Of a DNA stretch of 6,852 nucleotides, positions 1-5,127 are shown piece after piece. Position 1 is the first letter of the stretch. Every line of letters starts with the position of its first letter. Origin of the DNA: DASUSF01 sp036375275 (GTDB lineage Bacteria; Pseudomonadota; Alphaproteobacteria; Geminicoccales; Geminicoccaceae); the NCBI GenBank assembly GCA_036375275.1, contig DASUSF010000486.1, forward strand, positions 1 through 6,852, read 5' to 3'. A model generated the notes under the pieces. The model had not been told where the DNA came from. It did not search any database and saw only the letters and a list, made by a program, of their open reading frames with translations. The position numbers were made by a program, and so were the translations under genes.

Positions 1-1554
1 CGGGACCTGATCGACGAGCACGCGCCGGTCGGGCAGATCGGCACCGGCTTCGACTTCACCGAGGGCCCGATCTGGCACCCGGTCGAGCACTACCTCCTGT
101 TCTCCGACATGCCGGGCGACGTCCGGCGGCGGTGGGACCGCCGCGGCGGGGTGCGCGAGGTCATGCGGCCCGCCAACAAGTGCAACGGCATGACCTACGA
201 CCGGGACCTCAACCTGATCGTCTGCGAGCACGCCACGTCGTTGCTGGTTCGCGAGCGCGGCGGTCAGCGCGAGATCCTCGCCTCCCCCTTCGAGGGCCGG
301 GAACTCAACAGCCCGAACGACGTCTGCGTCCACTCCTCCGGATCGATCTACTTCAGCGACCCCTGGTACGGGCGGATGCCGGGCTTCGGCGTCGAGCGGC
401 CGCGCCAGCTCGGGTTCCAGGGCGTCTACCGGGTCCGGGGCGGCCGCGCGGGGGAGGTCGAGTTGCTGGTCGAGCGCACCCTGTTCGAGCAGCCGAACGG
501 GCTCTGCTTCTCTTCCGACGAGCGCCTGCTCTACGTCAACGACACGGCGCAGGCGCTGATCCGCGTGTTCGACGTCGACGGCAGCGGCCGGCTCGCGAAC
601 GGCCGGGTGTTCGCGAGCGGCATCCGCTCCGAGCTCGAGCCGGGCCTGCCGGACGGCATGAAGTGCGACGCCAGCGGCAACGTCTGGGTCACGGCGCCGG
701 GCGGCATCTGGGTGTACGCGCCCGGCGGCGAGCTGCTCGGCAAGGTCCGGCTCCCGGAGATGGCGGCCAACCTGCACTGGGGCGGCGAGGACTTCCGGAC
801 CCTGTTCGTCTGCGCCACCCACTCGGTCTACACCGTCCCGACCAGGGTCGGCCCGCGCAACGAACCCTTCATGGCAGCACGGGCGGCACCCACCAGCTCG
901 CTGCCACGCGAGCCGGAGCCCTCAGGACGAGCGGAGGTCGCGGAGGGGCTCCGGCTCGATCCGGCGCGGTGCGCCCTGATCATCCAGGACATGCAGAACG
1001 ACGTGGTCATGGACGGCGGCGCGTTCGCCGCCTCGGGCTCGCCGCAGCACTGCCGCGAGCAGAACTGCATCGGGAACATCCGGCGTCTCGCCGAGGTCTG
1101 CCGCGCCCAAGGCGTCATGGTGATCCACGTCTGGTTCCTGGTCGAGCCCGGCGCGCCCGGCGTCACGCTCAACGCGCCGCTGTTCGAGGGCCTGGTCGAC
1201 AGCAACGCCCTGGTCAAGGGGACCTGGGGCGCCGAGCCGGTGCCCGGCCTCGAGCGGCATCCGGGCGACCACGTGGTCGAGAAGATGCGGATGAGCGCGT
1301 GGGAAGGCACCGCGCTGGAGACCGTCCTCAAGAGCGGCAACCGGGACATCGTCATCGATACCGGCGCCTGGACCAACATGTCGATCGAGCACACCGCGCG
1401 CACCGGCGCCGACAAGGGCTACGTCGTGATCGTGCCGGAGGACTGCTGCTCGACCATGAACGCCGACTGGCACCGGGCCTCGGTCGGCTACGCCATGACC
1501 AACGTCGCGGCCGTCACCACGTGCGACGAGGTGATCCGCGCGCTCCGGCGCTAG
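1..1554 (+). CDS. SMP-30/gluconolactonase-like propeller fused to isochorismatase-like hydrolase (5' partial)
   Basis: The frame is open from base 1, so the true start lies upstream; 517 residues are visible, numbered here from base 1. Residues 1 to about 290 form an SMP-30/gluconolactonase/LRE domain: FTEGPIW with metal-ligand candidate Glu21, NSPND at 103-107, QPNG with Asn166 and LPDG with Asp218. In this family these acidic and Asn residues bind a divalent metal and the enzymes open lactones. A Pro/Ala-rich linker spans about 291-316. Residues 317-517 are an isochorismatase-like alpha/beta hydrolase with IQDMQND (Asp330) and EKMRMSAW (Lys428). At the nucleophile position the usual T-N-x-C reads TNMS, so Ser461 (codon 1381-1383) replaces Cys. 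There is no stop or clear ribosome site at Met291, so one polypeptide is likely. The Asp and Lys of the usual triad are kept; loss of Cys argues against ordinary amidase chemistry. True isochorismatases also lack this Cys, so an ether-type hydrolysis or a non-catalytic role is possible. Substrate is unknown. No signal peptide is visible in the part present. Confidence 0.9.
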   Translation, partial: RDLIDEHAPVGQIGTGFDFTEGPIWHPVEHYLLFSDMPGDVRRRWDRRGGVREVMRPANKCNGMTYDRDLNLIVCEHATSLLVRERGGQREILASPFEGRELNSPNDVCVHSSGSIYFSDPWYGRMPGFGVERPRQLGFQGVYRVRGGRAGEVELLVERTLFEQPNGLCFSSDERLLYVNDTAQALIRVFDVDGSGRLANGRVFASGIRSELEPGLPDGMKCDASGNVWVTAPGGIWVYAPGGELLGKVRLPEMAANLHWGGEDFRTLFVCATHSVYTVPTRVGPRNEPFMAARAAPTSSLPREPEPSGRAEVAEGLRLDPARCALIIQDMQNDVVMDGGAFAASGSPQHCREQNCIGNIRRLAEVCRAQGVMVIHVWFLVEPGAPGVTLNAPLFEGLVDSNALVKGTWGAEPVPGLERHPGDHVVEKMRMSAWEGTALETVLKSGNRDIVIDTGAWTNMSIEHTARTGADKGYVVIVPEDCCSTMNADWHRASVGYAMTNVAAVTTCDEVIRALRR

Positions 1555-1557
1555 AGC

Positions 1558-1701
1558 GGATCCCGAAATGACGGAACCGCCTGCAGGCGGTTCCGATCGG
1601 GTCAATCCGCCCTGATCCATCTGAGCTCGAGCAATTTCTTCCGATGAGCGGAAGGACGTCGGGGTTCAACGCGGTTCTGTCTCATCGGAAATTGCTCCGA
1701 T
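1558..1701. repeat. Palindromic intergenic element, copy A
   Basis: This about 144-nt element starts three bases after the stop of the propeller-isochorismatase gene and ends before the convergent stop at 1749. Module 1 is a perfect 24-bp palindrome at 1572-1595 centred on CTGCAG. Module 2 is a long stem: GAGCAATTTCTTCCGATGAG at 1629-1648 pairs with CTCATCGGAAATTGCTC at 1681-1697, apart from a 3-nt insertion in the left arm. A diverged copy with the same module order, spacing and conserved core (TTCCGATGAGCGGAAGGA) lies at 3916-4055. It probably belongs to a dispersed palindromic element family. Its place between convergent genes suggests a bidirectional terminator or 3'-end stabiliser, but there is no clear T-run. 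Confidence 0.8.
1572..1595. terminator. Perfect 24-bp palindrome at convergent gene ends
   Basis: The arms CGGAACCGCCTG and CAGGCGGTTCCG are exact reverse complements with no spacer. In RNA from either strand this would form a strong GC-rich hairpin 18 nt after the upstream stop codon. No U-tract follows on either strand, so intrinsic termination is uncertain; a role as a 3'-end stabiliser or as a part of the mobile repeat is equally possible. Confidence 0.4.
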
Positions 1702-1748
1702 CCCGTCCGTCCCTACGCGGTCCGCCGCGCCGGCCTCGGCTCCGCGGC

Positions 1749-2186
1749 TCAACCTCCGGTCCGTCGCGGACCGTACAGGAACGCGCAACAGGCCAGGATC
1801 CCGATGGCTCCGAACCCGATCGGTCCCATCCACAGGCCCTGGAAGGTGTCCACGGCGAACTCGGCCGGCCGGTTCGGGTTGTAACGGATCTCGACCCGGT
1901 CGCCACGGGCGTAGCGGCTGTAGCTCTTCCGGTAGCCCGTGCGCTCCCGATGCCTCGCGCCAGCCCGGTCGGTGTACTCGAGCGTCAGGACGTACTCGCG
2001 CCCGCGAAAGCCGCCGCTCTTGCGGACACTGCGCGAGGCGATGTCGACCACCCTGGCCTGCGCGATCAGCCCGTGCGCCTGAAGATCCCGCGAGACCAGA
2101 AACTGGTAGAAGCCGATCCCGAGGCAGACGACGCCGACCACGAGGGCCCAGGGCCCGCGAAGGCGGATCCGGCGGCGGTATGCCAT
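1749..2186 (-). CDS. DUF3592-type small membrane protein
   Basis: This 145-residue protein has the layout of DUF3592 proteins. A basic N-terminus (MAYRRRIRLR) leads into a first hydrophobic helix at about 12-31 (WALVVGVVCLGIGFYQFLV). A soluble beta-rich section at about 35-112 follows, with YVLTLEYTDRAGARH and GDRVEIRYNPNRPAEF, the second resembling the family's G-x-x-V-x-V-x-Y-x-P signature. A second helix lies at about 117-138 (LWMGPIGFGAIGILACCAF), and the tail is short and basic. The family has no established function; a membrane-anchored domain between two helices is what can be seen. It lies 99 nt downstream of the C45-type hydrolase on the same strand and may be cotranscribed with it, but the gap could also hold its own promoter. 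The ribosome site is weak (CGGAA upstream of the ATG), so the start is probable, not certain. Confidence 0.75.
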   Translation of the reverse strand: MAYRRRIRLRGPWALVVGVVCLGIGFYQFLVSRDLQAHGLIAQARVVDIASRSVRKSGGFRGREYVLTLEYTDRAGARHRERTGYRKSYSRYARGDRVEIRYNPNRPAEFAVDTFQGLWMGPIGFGAIGILACCAFLYGPRRTGG

Positions 2187-2204
2187 GGTCGTGTTCCGTG
2201 CGTT

Positions 2205-2221
2205 GGCGGAGGAGCCGCCAT
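2205..2221. repeat. Short inverted repeat between the C45 gene and the DUF3592 gene
   Basis: TGGCGG-AGGAG-CCGCCA is a 6-bp stem with a 5-nt loop in the 99-nt gap between the two minus-strand genes. It could act as an attenuating hairpin upstream of the DUF3592 start or be chance in GC-rich DNA. It is not followed by a T-run. Confidence 0.3.
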
Positions 2222-2285
2222 GATCGGTCCTGCGGCTTCACACGAGGTTAAAGCACTCCAGCGGGCGACCCGGCACCGATCGGGG

Positions 2286-3455
2286 TCAGGGGCGTGACCG
2301 GAACAGGTCTCCGATGTGCGCCCAGGAGGTGGTGGGCGGCATGCCGCGGAGCCGGGCGAGCTGGGCGCCGGTCACCGGACGCCCGGCCGCCTCGAGGCCG
2401 TCCAGGATCGAGCGCAGCGCGATCTCGAAGACGTCCGCAGGCTCGCCTGCCCAGCCGGCATCCTCCCGCCCGCGCCGCGCTCCCTGACCATCGAGGTAGT
2501 CGATGGCGATCCTGGCCGGGTCGAGACGAGCGAGGTCACAGGCCAGCTCGGCGTCCGGCCAGCGGTAGACGGTCCGCCCCGCCGCCGGATCGAGGGCGGC
2601 GGTGTAGAGGGTGCCGAAGCCGGCGCGGTACCCGGTCCGGTAGAGCGGCGCCTCGAGGAAGTCGCCGACGTCGAGCCGAGGGGCGGCGGTGGCGTGGATC
2701 CGCCGCTCGAGGTGGCGGGCACGCTCGAGGGTCGCGCTGAAGCGGGCCTGCGCCGGCCAGTGGATCCGGCCCTGATGGTTGGTGGCGAAGCGCCGGTCCA
2801 GGACCTCGGCGCCGCCGCCCGGGTGCAGGTGCAGCGTCCGGAAGCGACCGCCGCGGTCGAGCAGCGTGACGTTGTAGGCCATGTGGCTCGGGACCGCGCG
2901 CAGGGCTGCCGTGGCGTCGTCGACGTCACGACAGGTCTCGAGCACGTAGCGGAGGATCAGCGGGATGCCGAAGCCGTCGCGAACCTCCCTGCGCCCGCCG
3001 AAGGTCAGCGCAAGGGCGAGGCCATGGTCGTTCAGGCCGTCGACCAGGCCCCAGAGGCAGTCGGCGGTGCCGAGCACCTGCCGCCGCCACGCGCTCCGGA
3101 GGATGACGCCTTCGGCCAGGACCGGATCGAAGTCGTAGTTGCGCACGAGCCGGGGCCGCCCACAGGCGCCGATCACCGCCATCGAGCAGGCGCCGATGAA
3201 GGCGGGCGGGCGGTACAGGGTGAGAAAGCGTGCGAACAGCGGATCGTCCGGCCCGGTTCGGACGAGCTCGTCGTAGATCGGCGCGAGCTCGGGCATGTGC
3301 GCGCGAAGCGCACGCTCCGCCTCGACGCGATCCGCGCTCTGCGCGCCGCCGCCGGCGACGAACCAGCGACGATAGGCGGTCCAGAACCGTCGGGCGTTCC
3401 GCATCGCCAGCGGGCCCGGCCGGGGTTCGTTCTGGAACATGAAGTTCAGATGCAT
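2286..3455 (-). CDS. Peptidase C45 / acyl-CoA:6-APA acyltransferase-like Ntn hydrolase
   Basis: This 389-residue protein resembles the C45 family (isopenicillin N acyltransferase-like Ntn hydrolases). Such precursors cleave themselves before an internal Cys, which becomes the N-terminal nucleophile, and they hydrolyse or transfer acyl groups at amide bonds. The candidate is Cys90 in FIGACSMAV, after an 89-residue leader close in length to the small subunit of the fungal enzyme. Further family marks are RNYDFD at 105-110 soon after the nucleophile, GLNDHGLALAL at 140-150, MAYNVTLLD at 192-200 and ATNHQG at 224-229. There is no signal peptide, so the protein is probably cytoplasmic. The ATG at 3455 has GGAG 8 nt upstream, which supports this start; Met6 and Met18 are alternatives. 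Many bacterial members are of unknown substrate and nothing here points to beta-lactam synthesis. The DUF3592 gene follows on the same strand, and an unrecognised gene diverges from it. Confidence 0.82.
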   Translation of the reverse strand: MHLNFMFQNEPRPGPLAMRNARRFWTAYRRWFVAGGGAQSADRVEAERALRAHMPELAPIYDELVRTGPDDPLFARFLTLYRPPAFIGACSMAVIGACGRPRLVRNYDFDPVLAEGVILRSAWRRQVLGTADCLWGLVDGLNDHGLALALTFGGRREVRDGFGIPLILRYVLETCRDVDDATAALRAVPSHMAYNVTLLDRGGRFRTLHLHPGGGAEVLDRRFATNHQGRIHWPAQARFSATLERARHLERRIHATAAPRLDVGDFLEAPLYRTGYRAGFGTLYTAALDPAAGRTVYRWPDAELACDLARLDPARIAIDYLDGQGARRGREDAGWAGEPADVFEIALRSILDGLEAAGRPVTGAQLARLRGMPPTTSWAHIGDLFRSRP

Positions 3456-3483
3456 GATGCTGCTCCGGCAGAGGACGCCATGC

Positions 3484-3512
3484 TACATGATGACCCCAAC
3501 ATCATGATGCAA
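3484..3512 (-). promoter_or_regulatory. Putative promoter of the C45-type hydrolase gene
   Basis: On the minus strand, TTGCAT (3512-3507) is followed after 17 nt by CATGTA (3489-3484), giving a plausible -35/-10 pair with a good -35 and a poor -10. Transcription would begin about 20-25 nt before the ATG at 3455. Assigned by eye from consensus; the match is modest. Confidence 0.35.
3486..3506. promoter_or_regulatory. Inverted repeat, possible operator between divergent genes
   Basis: CATGATG (3486-3492) and CATCATG (3500-3506) are exact 7-bp inverted arms with a 7-nt spacer. They lie inside the putative spacer and -10 of the minus-strand promoter and 8 nt before the plus-strand ATG at 3514. 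A dimeric repressor bound here could block both genes. The surrounding DNA is AT-richer than the genes, as expected for a control region. No regulator gene is in the window. Confidence 0.4.
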
Positions 3513-3513
3513 G

Positions 3514-3900
3514 ATGTACCATGGATCCGGCGACGTGGTGGTGCCACCTGATCTGGAGCAGCGTGTCCCGGCGGAGGTGCAGGAGGCCGAGCTGCGCGCC
3601 TGTCTCGCGGCCGGGCGCGTCACGGCGGCGCCGGTGGTGCACCGGATCCGGCGCGCCCGGCTCGGCGGCGGCTTCGGTGACGCGGGCAAGCGGCCCCTCG
3701 GCTGGGCGCTGGTGGTGGTGGTCGATGGACGGCCGCGCCGGGTGGCCAGCGCCCGCGGCGGCACCCGCGAATGGTCGAGCCTCGAGCGTCTCGAGCGCTG
3801 GCTGCTCGAGGTCGGCTTCACCAGCTGGCTCGTGCTCAACGAGCTCGAGCGGGCCGGTCCCGCCCCCGGTCCGCTCGCGCCGCTCGCGCCGTGGTGGTGA
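3514..3900 (+). CDS. Hypothetical 128-residue protein
   Basis: I do not recognise this gene. It encodes 128 residues with no signal peptide or transmembrane helix. An acidic N-terminus (about 14-32) is followed by a basic stretch HRIRRARLGGG, a short hydrophobic strand LGWALVVVVDG (about 63-73), then the signature RVASARGGTREWSSLERLERWL (about 76-97) and GFTSWLVLNELE. The tail is Pro/Ala-rich and ends PLAPWW. The R-G-G-x-R-x-W-x-S-L-x-x-L-x-x-W-L pattern is reminiscent of short plasmid- or chromosome-borne alphaproteobacterial proteins of unknown function; this is a loose recollection. Coding use is typical of the window from about codon 14 on but less so before it. With no good ribosome site at the ATG at 3514, the real start may be a GTG among 3535-3541. 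It diverges from the C45-type gene across a 58-nt gap. Confidence 0.6.
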   Translation: MYHGSGDVVVPPDLEQRVPAEVQEAELRACLAAGRVTAAPVVHRIRRARLGGGFGDAGKRPLGWALVVVVDGRPRRVASARGGTREWSSLERLERWLLEVGFTSWLVLNELERAGPAPGPLAPLAPWW

Positions 3901-3915
3901 GGCTGCTCTGGAGCT

Positions 3916-4055
3916 GGTTCCTAATATGACGAACCGCCTGCAAGCGGTTCCGATCTAGTGAATCGCTCTGATCCATTGAATTAGAGCAATCTTCTTCCGA
4001 TGAGCGGAAGGAGTCGCGGTTCGATCCGGTTCTTTCTTATGGAGATTGCTCTAAT
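3916..4055. repeat. Palindromic intergenic element, copy B
   Basis: This is the second, diverged copy of the element at 1558-1701, in the same orientation. Module 1 is GAACCGC-CTGCAA-GCGGTTC at 3931-3950. Module 2 has perfect 12-bp arms ATTAGAGCAATC (3980-3991) and GATTGCTCTAAT (4044-4055). Between them TCTTCCGATGAGCGGAAGGA is shared with copy A. It lies between the convergent ends of the 128-residue gene (stop at 3900) and the binding-protein gene. The right arm contains the TAG stop codon of the latter (CTA at 4051-4053 on the plus strand). The module 2 arms are changed on both sides relative to copy A (AATTT to AATC, GAAATT to GATT), a compensatory pattern that hints at selection for pairing. 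Confidence 0.8.
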
Positions 4056-4680
4056 GCCGATGATCGGCTGGAAGCGGCTCGTCGGGCGCCGGGTCGGGCA
4101 CGGCGCCACCTTCGAGGAAGCTGAGGACGCCAGGGTGGAGTGGTGCGCTTCGGGTGCCGACCGGCTCCAGCATCGGCGGCAGGGCAGCCGCGATCTGCCA
4201 TGCATGGCGGACGGGAAAGTCCGGCCGGACGACCAGGTGGTGGTCCTGGGTGCCGGCGAGCGTCAGCAGGCGGTTGCGCCCGTAGAGCTCGAAGGGGGGA
4301 GCGCCCCTGGCCAGCGCCTCGACCTCGTCCACCGACAGCAGGACCACATCGAGCTGGCCGGTGGTGAGCAGGCTCGCGAGCCGGTGCGCGTCGGGCCCGC
4401 GCGTCACCCGGGCGCGGCTTTCCGGCAGTCGCTCGGCTAGCGCCGCGGCGATCCGCCGGCCGATCTCATAGCTCAGGGGATCCGCCTTGTGAGTCCCGAT
4501 CAGCAGGTGCTTCTGCCGGTACACCTGCCACTGGCGATAGGGCGTGTGCGCCATGGTCGGACCCATCACGCCGATCACGGTGGCGGCCACGAGCAGTCGA
4601 AGGAGAGCCCTCCGCTCCACGATCGCGGGTCTATCCGCCCAGGCCCACGGGTCGAGTCGCTGGCGGCCACAGCCGATCAT
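4051..4680 (-). CDS. Short TAXI-like periplasmic solute-binding protein
   Basis: This 209-residue protein begins with a basic segment and one hydrophobic stretch (about 25-40, LLRLLVAATVIGVMG), an uncleaved anchor or late signal peptide ending near PTMAH. The mature part has the N-lobe pattern of TAXI-type TRAP binding proteins: LLIGTHKADPLSYEIGRRIA (59-78), RVTRGPDAHRLASLLTTGQLDVVLLS (91-116) and LTLAGTQDHHLVVRPDFP (139-156). Near the end LHPGVLSFLEG (181-191) recalls the LHPGA motif close to the C-terminus of the family. At 209 residues it is about two thirds of the usual length, with most of lobe 2 absent. It is the last gene of the operon, 7 nt after the cupin stop. No TRAP membrane subunit is in the window. 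The ATG at 4680 has only a weak ribosome site; a GTG at codon 21 (VERRALL) would give a more normal signal peptide. The first and last codons lie in a 15-bp inverted repeat. Family assignment is by pattern only. Confidence 0.6.
   Translation of the reverse strand: MIGCGRQRLDPWAWADRPAIVERRALLRLLVAATVIGVMGPTMAHTPYRQWQVYRQKHLLIGTHKADPLSYEIGRRIAAALAERLPESRARVTRGPDAHRLASLLTTGQLDVVLLSVDEVEALARGAPPFELYGRNRLLTLAGTQDHHLVVRPDFPVRHAWQIAAALPPMLEPVGTRSAPLHPGVLSFLEGGAVPDPAPDEPLPADHRH
4056..4070. repeat. 15-bp inverted repeat, left arm, at the binding-protein gene's 3' end
   Basis: GCCGATGATCGGCTG is the reverse complement of 4670-4684. Its first 13 bases are themselves a near-palindrome (GCCGAT-G-ATCGGC). 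It encodes the last residues ADHRH together with the adjoining bases of copy B. Confidence 0.6.
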
Positions 4681-4684
4681 CGGC
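4670..4684. repeat. 15-bp inverted repeat, right arm, at the binding-protein gene's 5' end
   Basis: CAGCCGATCATCGGC is the exact reverse complement of 4056-4070. It covers the ATG at 4680 and the first codons (MIGC) and would place a small hairpin over the translation start. It may lower translation of the last operon gene or be the trace of an insertion. Confidence 0.6.
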
Positions 4685-4687
4685 CGC

Positions 4688-5125
4688 TCATCCGGGCGGG
4701 AAGATGCTGATCCCGTAGCGCGCGGCGATCGTCATCAGCTCGGGCGGCTCCTTGCCGTCGGCCTCCCGGAACATGTCCTCGATGCCGGCCGGCGCGCACA
4801 GGATCAGCATCCGGGCCGGCCGCCCGCTCCGATTCTCGAAGCGGTGGCGGCTCCCCTTCGGAAGGTTGAGGAAGGTGCCCGGACCGGCGATCACCGTCTC
4901 GCCGTCCGCTTCGAAGGTCATCTCGCCGTCCAGGACGTAGAAGCCTTCCTCCTCGCGGCTGTGGGCATGCAGGGGCGGGCCGCCGCCCGGCGGCACCTCC
5001 GCCTCCATGATCATGTAGGACCGGTCGGTTTCGGCGCCGACGCCGAGGAAGCGGTAGCGATCGCCGGCGACTGCCACCCAGGGCCCCTCGCCCGGGCGGC
5101 TCACCAGCAGTGGGCGCGTGGCCAT
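4688..5125 (-). CDS. Single-domain cupin protein
   Basis: This 145-residue protein carries both cupin motifs intact. Motif 1 is in GGGPPLHAHSREEEGFYVLDG with metal ligands His53, His55 and Glu60 and the closing Gly67. Motif 2 is GTFLNLPKGSRHRFEN at 83-98 with Pro89, Gly91, His94 and Asn98. Such a set normally binds Fe, Mn, Ni or Zn. The arrangement resembles small quercetin-dioxygenase-like cupins, but the substrate cannot be read from sequence. It has no signal peptide, unlike its operon neighbours, so it is probably cytoplasmic. The upstream amidase stop TGA (5130-5128) overlaps an ATG at 5131 in this frame. However, GGAGG sits only one base before that ATG and 7 nt before the second ATG at 5125, so MATRP is the preferred start. 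This coupling implies coordinated expression with the amidase. Confidence 0.88.
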   Translation of the reverse strand: MATRPLLVSRPGEGPWVAVAGDRYRFLGVGAETDRSYMIMEAEVPPGGGPPLHAHSREEEGFYVLDGEMTFEADGETVIAGPGTFLNLPKGSRHRFENRSGRPARMLILCAPAGIEDMFREADGKEPPELMTIAARYGISIFPPG

Positions 5126-5127
5126 CC

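Noticed and set aside
132..1571. A 479-codon plus-strand frame overlapping the propeller-isochorismatase gene
   Set aside because: It is almost entirely Arg, Pro, Gly and Ala, typical of a +2 shadow of a GC-rich gene.
922..1620. A 232-codon minus-strand frame antisense to the isochorismatase domain
   Set aside because: It is low-complexity, extends into repeat copy A, and has no motif; the plus strand is clearly coding.
2222..2281. GATCGGT (2222-2228) and ACCGATC (2275-2281) as a terminator stem after the C45-type gene
   Set aside because: The arms are only 7 bp with a 46-nt loop and no T-run; chance is a sufficient explanation.
2316..3551. A 411-codon open frame on the plus strand across the C45-type gene
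   Set aside because: It is antisense to a gene with clear family motifs, its product is low-complexity, rich in Arg, Gly, Val, Glu and Ala, without a recognisable domain, and such frames are expected opposite GC-rich genes.
3779..3852. Repeated CTCGAG/GCTCGAG strings near the end of the 128-residue gene
   Set aside because: They are Leu-Glu codon pairs in a coding helix, not a spaced repeat array.
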